Of a stretch of DNA of 50,248 nt, positions 29,849 to 38,125 are shown piece by piece. The position numbers were made by a program, and so were the translations under genes. Under the pieces are notes generated by a model. That model was not told the origin of the DNA. It ran no database searches and saw nothing but the letters and a program-made list of their open reading frames with translations. This stretch comes from a virus. Within the stretch, counting starts at the first letter, position 1, and each line of letters opens with the position of its first letter. Where the stretch lies: positions 1-50,248 of the IMG/VR virus record IMGVR_UViG_3300035698_012004; one strand, 5' to 3'.

Positions 29849-30053
29849 AAAATGTTTCGGGGTGGTCTGGGTCTGCACCCAGAAGGGTCTCGACGACCTG
29901 GACCACGACTTGTACCTTCTGAAACTCGACACGTCTCGCGATGGGTTCCGTCGGCTGTCCATTCCGCGGCTGCGGCCGAAGCCGAAGCAGGGTGACCACG
30001 GGGCGGCAATATGGAACGAGACAGCCAAGCAGTGGCGATTCGTGCCAGACTAA
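29841..30053 (+). CDS. Hypothetical protein, 70 aa
   Basis: GTG start with GGGAGG upstream. Sequence FGVVWVCTQKGLDDLDHDLY...WNETAKQWRFVPD; beta-rich, no family recognised. Confidence 0.55.
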   Translation: MAEKCFGVVWVCTQKGLDDLDHDLYLLKLDTSRDGFRRLSIPRLRPKPKQGDHGAAIWNETAKQWRFVPD

Positions 30054-30065
30054 CAAGGTGACGAT

Positions 30066-31340
30066 ATGAAGCGACTGGTAGCAGTCCTGTGCCTGTTGGC
30101 GGCCTCGGTTGCGTGGGCCGGGGCCGGGCCCGGGTCCAAGGTGATCCTGCCGGAGCCTGGCGATATACGGATTGACGGCCCGTCGGAATCGGTCGTCGGC
30201 CAGGAGGTGACGCTGCGGCTGATCGGCCTTCCGCCCGTGGACAGTACCGGCACGATCGAGGACGCGACGGAGTGGTTCGGGACGCTTGAGATCAGCCTCG
30301 ATCTGCCTCCCGAATTGGTCGACGATGTGCCCGTGGTTCTGACGCCTCAGATTGTCGTCTCGCCGACGATTTATGCGAGGTGCGATATCCAATTCACGCC
30401 TCCGGCCAACGGTGACTACGTGCTCGTGGTCGGCTGGAACTACGAGGTGCAGAAGCAGTTGACGCACCGCGTCCGTGCCGACGAAGGCCCGAACCCCCCA
30501 CCGGTTGAGCCGGTACTGGCCGTCGAGCCGTCCGACATTCTGAATGCGACGGGCGAGCAGGGTGGACCGTTTACACCGTCGAGCATCACGTATGCTTTGG
30601 CCAACATCGGGACGGGCGACTTGGCCTGGACGAACGAGTCGAGCCAGACGTGGGTGACGGCCAGTCCGGCTTCTGGAACACTGGCGGCCGGGAAGATGGT
30701 CGAGGTCGTCGTGACGATCGGGCCGGATGCCAACGGCCTTGCTGCTGGTTTACATGCGGGACTCGTGACGTTTCGCAACTCGGTCAATGGGAATGGCGAC
30801 ACGTTCCGGGCCGTCGTGCTTGTGGTGGGCGGGGATGTGCCGCCCCCGCCACCTCCACCGCCCCCGACGGAACTATGGGGCGTGCTGATCTACAAGGGTC
30901 TGCCGGACACGACCGACGACCCCGAGCAGTGGGCCAGGTGGGCACAGGTGATGACCTCGCCGCGAGTCCAAGACCTGTTCGGCAAGGGGCATCTTCGCAA
31001 GGCCGAGAGGGACGATACGGCAACGGATACCCTCCAGACGTGGATTGACGAGGCCAAGGGCAAGCCGCTTCCGTACCTGATGCTTTTCGACCAGAGTGGA
31101 AATGATTGCTGGGCTGGGCAGTTGCCGGAGACGATTGACGAGGCAGTCAAGCTGATCGAGCAGTACAAGCCGGCTGCTGAAAGGCCCACGGCCGGCAAAG
31201 CGGCTCGCGTACTTGTGTTCAAGCCGCGGCAGCCCACCGGATATCGAACCGAGTGTACCGGTGATTCCTGCCGGCTGGTCCCAATCTATGAGCGAGAGAA
31301 ACATGCCGACCTATCAGGAGAAACAAGACTGGCTCCGTGA
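30066..31340 (+). CDS. Secreted protein with BACON-like domain
   Basis: A 424-aa protein with a clear signal peptide (MKRLVAVLCLLAASVAWAGA). Residues 25-140 are a beta-rich domain (GPSESVVGQEVTLRLIGLPP). Residues 150-255 resemble a BACON domain (LANIGTGDLAWTNESSQTWV, then SGTLAAGKMVEVVVTI), a carbohydrate- or surface-adhesive Ig-like fold. A nine-Pro linker leads to a C-terminal domain (LPYLMLFDQSGNDCWAGQLP) resembling a thioredoxin-type strand order, although the expected CxxC is missing. It is rare for a phage to encode an exported protein of this type. Confidence 0.75.
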   Translation: MKRLVAVLCLLAASVAWAGAGPGSKVILPEPGDIRIDGPSESVVGQEVTLRLIGLPPVDSTGTIEDATEWFGTLEISLDLPPELVDDVPVVLTPQIVVSPTIYARCDIQFTPPANGDYVLVVGWNYEVQKQLTHRVRADEGPNPPPVEPVLAVEPSDILNATGEQGGPFTPSSITYALANIGTGDLAWTNESSQTWVTASPASGTLAAGKMVEVVVTIGPDANGLAAGLHAGLVTFRNSVNGNGDTFRAVVLVVGGDVPPPPPPPPPTELWGVLIYKGLPDTTDDPEQWARWAQVMTSPRVQDLFGKGHLRKAERDDTATDTLQTWIDEAKGKPLPYLMLFDQSGNDCWAGQLPETIDEAVKLIEQYKPAAERPTAGKAARVLVFKPRQPTGYRTECTGDSCRLVPIYEREKHADLSGETRLAP

Positions 31341-32241
31341 GCGCTGGCGTACCCTCCTGGGTGAGTACGTTGGCCGAGAGCTCGACGGGAGCTGGAGCAA
31401 GCCGTTCGCAATCCGCGACACGTGCAGTCCGGCGTTGTCGTCTGAACTGGAAATGGTCGAGCGTCAGATGTTGGAGCATCCGCCGCTCGACAACTACACG
31501 GGCAAGCCGAAGAAGAAGGGTTTGTTGCTCCCCCAGGACAGCCCGGTTTCGCTGCCTCGCGGAAAGATCCCCAAGGCAATCGACAGCGATGATTTCGTTA
31601 CGCTAGCAACCAGCAAATGGGCCGACTACATCGAGGGGACCGAGCCGGTCAACCTGCGGCAGTACAACGAAGGGATGATTCTCGACCAGAATGGGTATGG
31701 TTCCTGTGCCGGTTCTTCGTGTGCTGGCGGCGTGATGTGCATCCGACATTTCACGGGGATGGAGCGGATCAAGCTCTCTCCGATCTTCACGTACCACTGG
31801 TCGAGTGACGGGCGTGATGGGGGATCGACCCTGTACGACAATGTGCTGCTTGCTCAAGAGAAAGGTGAGCCGACCGAAGAACTCTGGCCGGCGTCCAAGG
31901 GCTTCCGTGCGAACCCGCCGGACGAGGTGATGGCCGATGCCCTGAAGCATCGTCTCGGCAAGGTGGTGTCGTGCGATGACTGGGAGCAGATGGGGTCGGC
32001 TCTGCTCTTCGGGAGGCCCGTCCACTTCGGCTACGGGGGTCATGCGGTCCTTGCAATCCAGGCCGTGTCGACTTCTCGCGTGCTGTATCTCAACTCGTGG
32101 GGTGACTGGGGTGACGGCGGGTATGGCACGCTGGCGAGTCGATCGATCGTGACCGGTTACGGGATGTACGCCTACCTGAGTGCCGTCCAAGATCCATTTG
32201 GCGGACCGGCCAGGGAAGCCAGCCTGAGTACAGCAGTGTAG
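31303..32241 (+). CDS. Papain-like (C1A) cysteine protease
   Basis: A 312-aa protein with every catalytic position of the papain family: Q129 in LDQNGYGSCAGSS, nucleophile C135, H247 in GGHAVLAIQ and N264 in LYLNSWGDWGDGGYG. The N-terminal 110 residues may be a propeptide or targeting region. No signal peptide from ATG 31303; an in-frame ATG at 31288 adds five residues. It overlaps the secreted-protein gene by 38 bases, so the two are co-translated. Roles in envelope breakdown, entry or virion processing are possible. Confidence 0.85.
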   Translation: MPTYQEKQDWLRERWRTLLGEYVGRELDGSWSKPFAIRDTCSPALSSELEMVERQMLEHPPLDNYTGKPKKKGLLLPQDSPVSLPRGKIPKAIDSDDFVTLATSKWADYIEGTEPVNLRQYNEGMILDQNGYGSCAGSSCAGGVMCIRHFTGMERIKLSPIFTYHWSSDGRDGGSTLYDNVLLAQEKGEPTEELWPASKGFRANPPDEVMADALKHRLGKVVSCDDWEQMGSALLFGRPVHFGYGGHAVLAIQAVSTSRVLYLNSWGDWGDGGYGTLASRSIVTGYGMYAYLSAVQDPFGGPAREASLSTAV

Positions 32242-32281
32242 TTCGGCATTGGCGGCGGCGAACCGACGGTGGAGTGGTGAC

Positions 32282-32590
32282 ATGAACGGAATCTGGCAGG
32301 CGGTCGTCTGGGTAGTGCGAACCGGCTATCTCGTGCTTTCGATGCCCGGTCGCGTCCATCAAGTGGAGCATAACCAACGACTCGGCTATTCCCGGTTGAC
32401 GGTCGGTCTTGTTCATTTAGAAAGAGCGGTCGCCGGTATCCGCGAGAACGACCTGGAGCATTTGCGGGGGGATGTCGGCGGACTGCGCAAGGACATCGAG
32501 GACAAGTGGACTGACTTGATTCAACAGGTAGCCGACACCCGATCGGACTTACATGGATTGGATCGTCGGGTAAGCGAATTGGAACCTTGA
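32282..32590 (+). CDS. Coiled-coil protein with hydrophobic N-terminus
   Basis: 102 aa. An N-terminal hydrophobic segment (IWQAVVWVVRTGYLVLS) is followed by a long coiled coil (LEHLRGDVGGLRKDIEDKW...DLIQQVADTRSDLHGLDRRV). A membrane-anchored coiled coil beside lysis candidates recalls an inner-membrane spanin, but this is inference. The frame continues open past its TGA (see the next entry). Confidence 0.65.
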   Translation: MNGIWQAVVWVVRTGYLVLSMPGRVHQVEHNQRLGYSRLTVGLVHLERAVAGIRENDLEHLRGDVGGLRKDIEDKWTDLIQQVADTRSDLHGLDRRVSELEP

Positions 32591-32803
32591 CATGGTCGGC
32601 TTGACGAAGGCAACCAGCAACAGCCCCCGGCTGCAGAGTACATCGACACGACCACCTCCATCGGCATCGGCGGCGGGTCGCCGTCGTTGAGTCGCAAGTA
32701 AAGAGAGTCGCGGCGCCGGTCAAGCGGGCGAATGCTTCGATCGGCGCTGCGATCGGCGCCGTTGTCATCTCGGTTCTGAATTGGATTTTCAGGGGATGAG
32801 TGA
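32591..32803 (+). pseudogene. Possible decayed coding region after an in-frame stop
   Basis: Directly after TGA 32588-32590 the same frame reads another 36 residues to TAA 32698-32700 (including NQQQPPAAEYIDTTTSIGIG). Overlapping its end, another frame reads PVKRANASIGAAIGAVVISV, a transmembrane-like segment ending at 32801, but without any start codon. Together they look like a gene broken by a stop and a frameshift; an intact small gene is not evident. Confidence 0.35.
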
Positions 32804-33196
32804 GTGGACTACGCAAAACTGAAAACCAAGGACGCCGAACTTCGGGCCGCTCATCCTGAGTGGACGGATCAGCAAATCTGCAACGCGATCAACGCAGAGA
32901 CCGTCGAAGCCGAAGTCGATACGATTGACGCTTGCGACGTTTTCGAGGCGATCGTTCCGACTGAACGTACGGCCCTGACTACCAATCAGAAAGAGAACCT
33001 CCGCCTGATCCTCGGCATGGGCGTCATCAGGGTATCCGGTGCGAATACCCGTGCGGCACTGGCCGGCATGTTTGGAGCCGGGACGACGACACGGGAAAGT
33101 CTGATCGCCTTGCAGACGCGAACAACGACCTGGCCGCAATACCATCTAGGCTTGGCGATTGTCTACCCGGGTCATCTTGAGAATGCGAGGACGTAA
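32804..33196 (+). CDS. Phage protein of tail-adjacent family, 130 aa
   Basis: GTG start; the product (DYAKLKTKDAELRAAHPEWT, then DQQICNAINAETVEAEV) resembles short phage proteins with an N-terminal helical repeat found near tail genes. The remainder is helical (TTNQKENLRLILGMGVIRVS). Joins the next gene by TAATG overlap. Confidence 0.65.
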   Translation: MDYAKLKTKDAELRAAHPEWTDQQICNAINAETVEAEVDTIDACDVFEAIVPTERTALTTNQKENLRLILGMGVIRVSGANTRAALAGMFGAGTTTRESLIALQTRTTTWPQYHLGLAIVYPGHLENART

Positions 33197-33783
33197 TGGC
33201 AACGCAAGAAGTGCTTCAGGTTTACGGAACGCAACTATCGTTTGCAGACCATGGTACGGACTTCCACAACGGGACGCCCGCCCAGCCCGCAACGGCCGCG
33301 AACAGCCTCATTATCGGCACGCCAACCGAAGTGCAAATGAACCTGTCGGTCATTGCAGCCGCGGCGGCCTGGCAATCGGTCAAGGCAGACCTCGGGGGTG
33401 GTACTGCTACGTTCCCCCGGGAATGGATTCTCGGTGCGTGCATGGAGTCGACCGCGACACCGGCAGCCGCCGGCCAGTTCAACTTCTACTGGAACCCGTC
33501 GCCAAGTGCTACGGCCGGGGTCGGCAACAACGGCAACGCCTCCGGGGCGGACGAAGCGTTTCTCATCGCTGGCCTGCCCCAACTGATGCCCCTCGGTTCG
33601 CTCATCGTCATGGCGCAAGTCGTCAACATCAAAACGTGCATTCGACGGTTCGTCGCACCCTACCGCTACGGCTCCCTGATTGTGGTGAACAACACCGACA
33701 AGGCGATGGTGGCCGACGGCGACGCAGATGAGATCCACGTCACCCTGACTCCCGTTATCCCGGACCTTCAGGCAGCCGCATGA
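33196..33783 (+). CDS. Structural protein, 195 aa
   Basis: Beta-rich protein (FPREWILGACMESTATPAAA, then GQFNFYWNPSPSA) with low charge and many Ala, Gly and Asn, as in virion proteins. ATGA overlap with the LamG-like gene. Family not recognised. Confidence 0.65.
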   Translation: MATQEVLQVYGTQLSFADHGTDFHNGTPAQPATAANSLIIGTPTEVQMNLSVIAAAAAWQSVKADLGGGTATFPREWILGACMESTATPAAAGQFNFYWNPSPSATAGVGNNGNASGADEAFLIAGLPQLMPLGSLIVMAQVVNIKTCIRRFVAPYRYGSLIVVNNTDKAMVADGDADEIHVTLTPVIPDLQAAA

Positions 33784-34580
33784 ACTTGTACGGCGAATCC
33801 GTCCCTCCGGGCGAATCGGAGTTTGAGTACGACCCAGGCTGGGGCGGGCCTGATCCCGTGCTCTGGCTTCCCGCCAGTGCGCAGGTGAACCACGACAATC
33901 TGCACGCCCACGACCTCTCGCCCCACGGCCAACCAGCGGGCGTCTGGGCCGGCACGACGCCGCAGCGGAACGTGGTGACGGACCGGGGGCGGGCGTATAG
34001 GTTTAACAGCAGCGACGATCAACTCCTATTCGGAACACCTGTAATTCCGGGCGATCTGACAATTGCCTTCTCGATCCGCCCGGCAAGTACGACGACACCT
34101 GAGTACATAAGTGATTTCGGAGGGGGGAACGAATTTGCGTGTGTCATGGGCTACCAAAATGCCTATTACAATATATACGGAGATGCGTACCCGATCGACA
34201 ACGATGCAACAAAAAGCCAAATCCCAATGTCCGGCGCCGGCGTGTGGGATTACGTTATCTGGACGAAACAGGGGACAACGCTGGCGGGATACGTGAATGG
34301 CGAGTTAGAGGCTTCTGGGACAATCACCCACGGTAGTATGACCCCGAGTGCGGGCTTAAAGATCGGTTCGTCGTGGGCAGATCGTGCCTATGCCGGGATG
34401 GACCTTGGGGATTTCGCCCTATGGAACGGCCAAGCCCTCATTGCCGCCCAAGTCCGCCTCCTCTACGAATCCTCCCTCGACGGCAGTCCCGGTTGCATGG
34501 CCCGGCCGATCGAGCCGCAGGTGTTCCTGGCGGCGGCGGCGGCTGCCAATCGACGACGACGAATAATCTGTGCGGCATAA
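33780..34580 (+). CDS. LamG/concanavalin-like adhesion protein
   Basis: 266 aa with a jelly-roll signature: GRAYRFNSSDDQLLFGTPVI, LTIAFSIRPASTTTPEYISD, VIWTKQGTTLAGYVNGEL, then GLKIGSSWADRAYAGMDLGD. Such domains bind glycans or proteins and occur in phage adsorption apparatus. The C-terminus is Ala/Arg-rich. Probably displayed on the virion. Confidence 0.75.
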   Translation: MNLYGESVPPGESEFEYDPGWGGPDPVLWLPASAQVNHDNLHAHDLSPHGQPAGVWAGTTPQRNVVTDRGRAYRFNSSDDQLLFGTPVIPGDLTIAFSIRPASTTTPEYISDFGGGNEFACVMGYQNAYYNIYGDAYPIDNDATKSQIPMSGAGVWDYVIWTKQGTTLAGYVNGELEASGTITHGSMTPSAGLKIGSSWADRAYAGMDLGDFALWNGQALIAAQVRLLYESSLDGSPGCMARPIEPQVFLAAAAAANRRRRIICAA

Positions 34581-34589
34581 GGAGCGAAC

Positions 34590-34982
34590 GTGAACGTCAG
34601 AAAAGACACTGCCCGGACAATCGTCGTCGGTCCGATCCTCGACGCGGACGGGGCAGCGAAGACGGATGCGTTGGTCGCGACGATCCTCGCATCCAAGAAC
34701 GGCGGCAACCCAACGGCACTTGACGGCTCGGCCACGCTGACGCACAAACAGACGGGTTTCTATCTTCTCCTTCTGACCGCCACCGATATCAACACGCTGG
34801 GCTGTCTGGAGATCAGCCTGAACTCCGGCACGAATACGATGTCGGTCGTGCGAATGAACGTGATGACCGCGACCGCCTGGGATGCGCTCTACGCGGCGAG
34901 TGGCGGGTACATTCCGACCGATGTACAGAAAATCGAAGGGGACGACGCCACGGACACGCTGGAGGAGGCGGCGATCTCGTGA
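34590..34982 (+). CDS. Ig-like structural protein, 130 aa
   Basis: GTG start behind AAGGAG. Starts RKDTARTIVVGPILDADGAA and continues SATLTHKQTGFYLLLLTATD, the layout of small beta-sandwich proteins that recur here (35186, 37108, 37815). Likely baseplate, fiber or head-surface component. Confidence 0.65.
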   Translation: MNVRKDTARTIVVGPILDADGAAKTDALVATILASKNGGNPTALDGSATLTHKQTGFYLLLLTATDINTLGCLEISLNSGTNTMSVVRMNVMTATAWDALYAASGGYIPTDVQKIEGDDATDTLEEAAIS

Positions 34983-35164
34983 TGACCATGCGACGGCGAA
35001 AGCGAAAAGACGAGAACGGGGAAATCATCGTATTGCTGCGAGCTATACTGGTGCGTTTGGACGAGCTTGAAAAAGAGGTGAAAAGGACATGCGGGCGCGA
35101 GGTTCCAGGCGGTTCGCCTACGGAGATCATTGACAAGGCGGACGTCAAAGCAAGCATTACCTGA
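34982..35164 (+). CDS. Short basic coiled-coil protein, 60 aa
   Basis: MTMRRRKRKDENGEII, then LLRAILVRLDELEKEVKRT. GGAGGAGG lies upstream; GTG 34979 is an alternative start that overlaps the previous stop. Function unknown. Confidence 0.6.
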   Translation: MTMRRRKRKDENGEIIVLLRAILVRLDELEKEVKRTCGREVPGGSPTEIIDKADVKASIT

Positions 35165-35185
35165 ACACTCAAAAAGGAACTTCTC

Positions 35186-35563
35186 ATGGCTTCTGGAACC
35201 CACAAGAATGGCGAGCAAATCAATCTGGTCTATCAGGCTGCTGCTTGCCTCGCCGCTGCTGTCCCTGTCGGAACGGTCTACGATGAAGCTGGGACGATCC
35301 ATTCAGCCCAGACCACGGCACTGACATCCCAGATGGCAATCTCCGCCAACATGCTGTCCGGACCGGCCGCTGGCCGCTACCTCGGGGCGTTTACACCCGA
35401 TGCCGAGGGCCGGTGGACTGTTGTCATTCAGGACAAGGACGGCGCCGGCGAAATGTCCAAGGTGTACGAGGTTTGCGGGAACGACGTGGACTCGCTCGGC
35501 ACCGCGATTAGCGCCGTGGATTCGGCGGTTGCCCTGGTCGCTTCACCGGCGGTCATCAGCTAG
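35186..35563 (+). CDS. Ig-like structural protein, 125 aa
   Basis: INLVYQAAACLAAAVPVGTV, RYLGAFTPDAEGRWTVVIQD, then acidic DKDGAGEMSKVYEVCG, a small beta-sandwich. Similar in plan to 34590 and 37815. AAGGAAC precedes the ATG. Confidence 0.65.
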   Translation: MASGTHKNGEQINLVYQAAACLAAAVPVGTVYDEAGTIHSAQTTALTSQMAISANMLSGPAAGRYLGAFTPDAEGRWTVVIQDKDGAGEMSKVYEVCGNDVDSLGTAISAVDSAVALVASPAVIS

Positions 35564-35573
35564 AAAGGTACCC

Positions 35574-37106
35574 GTGAAAATAGCCCACTTTGCTGTATTC
35601 AGTCCGAATCAATCCGGCATGTACGGGACTGTGCGCGACCTGATCCTCGCGGAGAGGATGCAGGGTATCGACGCGCAGTTCGTTGATTACACCGTCACGC
35701 CAGGCGGTGCGCTGTGCAGCAAGGTGGGCTCCTTTGACGACGGCATAGCGACTATTTCTCACGAGTGGGCGCTCAAGGAAGCTGACATCCTTGTCAGGCA
35801 TTCCACGATTCCAGACCCGCTCATTCAGGTGGGAATCCCCACGATCTTGGCCCTACACGGGCGGCCTGAATATGCAGTCATGCAAGAGCACTACGGGGAA
35901 ACTCCCGTAATGCAAATCATCACCAACCATGAGGTAGATCCGAACTACGCGGCCTACGTGACGTTTTGGGAAGAGCACCTGCCGTTTTGGAACCTGGTGA
36001 TACCAAAGCGACGTGTCCAGTACGTGCCCTGCCCCGTGGACTTGGCACGATTCAGCCCCGCGGGACCGAAGTATTCGTCATCCCATTGGACCGGGCGGCC
36101 CAACCTCCTCGTCGCGGACATGTGGCGCGAGGACATCACGCCGTTCTGTCTGATCCTGGCGGCCGAGAGATTTCGGGCCGCGTATTGCGGCGAGGCGAAG
36201 CTCCACCTCTTCGGCTTGCCCCCAGCATCCAAGGGATTCTCAGCGCAACTGGGGACGCGCCTCCGCAACAGCGGGCTGGTCGGCGAAGCGAACACGCTTG
36301 TCCCGTTCATTGATACCGTCTATCGGGCGGCCGACATCCTCGTCACGCCTCACCGGATTGCCACGCGGGTGATCCGCGAGGCCCTGGCGTCCGGCTGCCC
36401 TGTCGTTGCCGGTACGGGCTGCAAGTACACGCCCTACACGGCCGATCCCAGAGATCCCGACGCCTTCGCGGCGGAGGTGAATCGGTGTTGGGAGGATGTG
36501 CAGAATGGAGGGATATTGGCCTCCAGGGCACAGACTCGCCTCATGGCAGAAGCGGCCTTCGGCTACGAGGCGACCGGTAAGGCCATGATGGCGCTGGGAC
36601 AAGCGGTGCTCGAAGCCCCCAAGCCGCTCCGGCCGGCTTACCAGTGGAACGCGGGCACCCTCGATCCGACCGACTGGGTGGTGTTACGCGACTTCCTCAT
36701 TCGAGAGCAGATCGAAAACGTTGTCGAGATTGGCCCCGGTGTATCCACGGAGCTGATGGATGACCTTGGCATTCATGTTCTCACCTACGAGACGGAGCCA
36801 ATCTTCGTCGAGCGGATGCAGCGCCGGGTGACCAGGCGAGTGGACGTACAGCAATGGAGCGGTCTGTGGCTGCCGGAGATCGACGCGAGGTGTCAACTCG
36901 GGCTGATCGACGGTCCGGTCGGTGGCGAGAACAGGGAACCGTCGTACAGGATACTGGCGAACAGCCGCGTGCCGTTCATCGCTTGCCACGACAGCAAGCG
37001 GGCGGCGGACAGGGCGTGGATCGACAAGTACCTTGGCGACTGGACGGAGGTCGCCCGGAATGACAAGTCTGTGCAAGGGTTACTGATCCTCAAGAGGTCC
37101 GAATAA
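35574..37106 (+). CDS. Glycosyltransferase fused to methyltransferase-like domain
   Basis: 510 aa. Residues 1-345 are GT-B (GT4-like): KIAHFAVFSPNQSGMYGTVR, YVPCPVDLARFSP, then VYRAADILVTPHRIATRVIR followed by EALASGCPVVAG, the typical donor-binding C-terminal half. Residues 360-510 form a Rossmann methyltransferase-like domain: NVVEIGPGVSTELMDDLGIH, LTYETEPIFVERMQ, GLIDGPVGGENREPSYRIL. GTG start with AGAAAGG. Lying between virion-protein genes, it probably modifies structural proteins or host glycans. Confidence 0.8.
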   Translation: MKIAHFAVFSPNQSGMYGTVRDLILAERMQGIDAQFVDYTVTPGGALCSKVGSFDDGIATISHEWALKEADILVRHSTIPDPLIQVGIPTILALHGRPEYAVMQEHYGETPVMQIITNHEVDPNYAAYVTFWEEHLPFWNLVIPKRRVQYVPCPVDLARFSPAGPKYSSSHWTGRPNLLVADMWREDITPFCLILAAERFRAAYCGEAKLHLFGLPPASKGFSAQLGTRLRNSGLVGEANTLVPFIDTVYRAADILVTPHRIATRVIREALASGCPVVAGTGCKYTPYTADPRDPDAFAAEVNRCWEDVQNGGILASRAQTRLMAEAAFGYEATGKAMMALGQAVLEAPKPLRPAYQWNAGTLDPTDWVVLRDFLIREQIENVVEIGPGVSTELMDDLGIHVLTYETEPIFVERMQRRVTRRVDVQQWSGLWLPEIDARCQLGLIDGPVGGENREPSYRILANSRVPFIACHDSKRAADRAWIDKYLGDWTEVARNDKSVQGLLILKRSE

Positions 37107-37107
37107 C

Positions 37108-37581
37108 GTGTCTACCCTGAACGGCATCGGTACCCACCGCCTGAGCTACAAGGCCGAGAGCTTTGCAACAGGTCTGACGGTCACGGCCTATCTGTGGAGC
37201 CCGGCGCTGGTCAAGTCCGCTTTGCAGACCTTCACGGAGGTCTCCGATGGCATGTACTACCTCGATTACAATTTCGCGGCCGCGGGCACTTACTTCGGTG
37301 TATTCTATGAGAACGGTGTAGCGAAGACGGTGGGGACGTGGCGGATTGTTGCCATGGCAGAGCTAGTCAACGCCGAAGTTCTCGATGTGCTCAACGTGGA
37401 TGTCCTGGTCGCCGGCGTGAGCTTTGCCGAAGCCCTCCGTCGGATCGGGGCTAAGGCAGCCGGCAATATCAGTGGGGCCGGCACGGGGACGGAGACGATC
37501 GCCGACTGGGCGGATTCCGTACACACGATCGTTTGCACGGTTGACGCGAGCGGCAATATCACGAACACGGTATTCAACTAA
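37108..37581 (+). CDS. Structural protein, 157 aa
   Basis: GTG start two bases after the glycosyltransferase. N-terminal beta-sandwich (SATGLTVTAYLWSP style strands; DGMYYLDYNFAAAGTYFGVF) and a Gly/Thr-rich C-terminus (SGAGTGTETIADW). Probably a virion surface protein. No family recognised. Confidence 0.6.
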   Translation: MSTLNGIGTHRLSYKAESFATGLTVTAYLWSPALVKSALQTFTEVSDGMYYLDYNFAAAGTYFGVFYENGVAKTVGTWRIVAMAELVNAEVLDVLNVDVLVAGVSFAEALRRIGAKAAGNISGAGTGTETIADWADSVHTIVCTVDASGNITNTVFN

Positions 37582-37586
37582 CGACG

Positions 37587-37811
37587 ATGGCCAGCACGAA
37601 AGACATCTACGAAGCGGACGTCTACGCTGCCGGCATCTTCGCCGCTGGTGTCTGGCGGGGGAGCGGCATTGTGTCGCGGACGATCCTCTCGGGCAGGCTG
37701 GGAGTCGTGCCGTCCTACACGGCGACTCCGGTCGTCGAGCCGTCCTACACGGCGACTCCGGTCGTCGAGCCGTCGCACGAGACGGCAGGGGTAAACATAT
37801 ACCCAGCGTGA
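37587..37811 (+). CDS. Small repeat protein, 74 aa
   Basis: The C-terminal half contains the unit PSYTATPVVE twice, then PSHETAG, from an exact 30-bp tandem duplication. Thr/Ser/Pro-rich, extended and exposed. It could be a linker or glycan acceptor given the nearby glycosyltransferase. Confidence 0.6.
   Translation: MASTKDIYEADVYAAGIFAAGVWRGSGIVSRTILSGRLGVVPSYTATPVVEPSYTATPVVEPSHETAGVNIYPA
37711..37770 (+). repeat. 30-bp tandem repeat x2, in-frame
   Basis: CGTCCTACACGGCGACTCCG followed by GTCGTCGAGC, exactly duplicated (37711-37740, 37741-37770). It adds ten residues per copy without shifting frame. Confidence 0.9.
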
Positions 37812-37814
37812 ATC

Positions 37815-38123
37815 ATGGAAGCATACCTACCCGTTGGCAACTCGTTTGACGTAGAGGTCCCGACGCTCACCGACGCGGACACGGGGGATGCGGTTACCGA
37901 TGCCGTGCTCACCTGCACGGTGAAGGACATCGACGGGGTAGTGGTGGCGGGATGCGATGGGGTCGCCTTGACCCACAGAGGCGCCGGCACGTACCGGGGC
38001 CGGCTGACCCCGACGACGGACCTGATTGACGGGGCGAGCTACGAGGTGGTGGTCGAGTCGGCGGCCTATACGCTGGAGTGGAGCGACTGGCCCAAGGCTT
38101 GGACTCGAAATTTCGAGAGGTGA
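37815..38123 (+). CDS. Ig-like structural protein, 102 aa
   Basis: VGNSFDVEVPTLTDADTGDA, VLTCTVKDIDGVVVAGCDGV, then GAGTYRGRLTPTTDLIDGAS: a single beta-sandwich domain like those at 34590 and 35186. Precedes the connector genes. Confidence 0.65.
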   Translation: MEAYLPVGNSFDVEVPTLTDADTGDAVTDAVLTCTVKDIDGVVVAGCDGVALTHRGAGTYRGRLTPTTDLIDGASYEVVVESAAYTLEWSDWPKAWTRNFER

Positions 38124-38125
38124 CA

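Noticed and set aside
32592-32690. 32-codon ORF starting at ATG 32592
   Set aside because: Pro/Ser/Arg-rich with no RBS; it overlaps the more protein-like in-frame continuation of the preceding gene.
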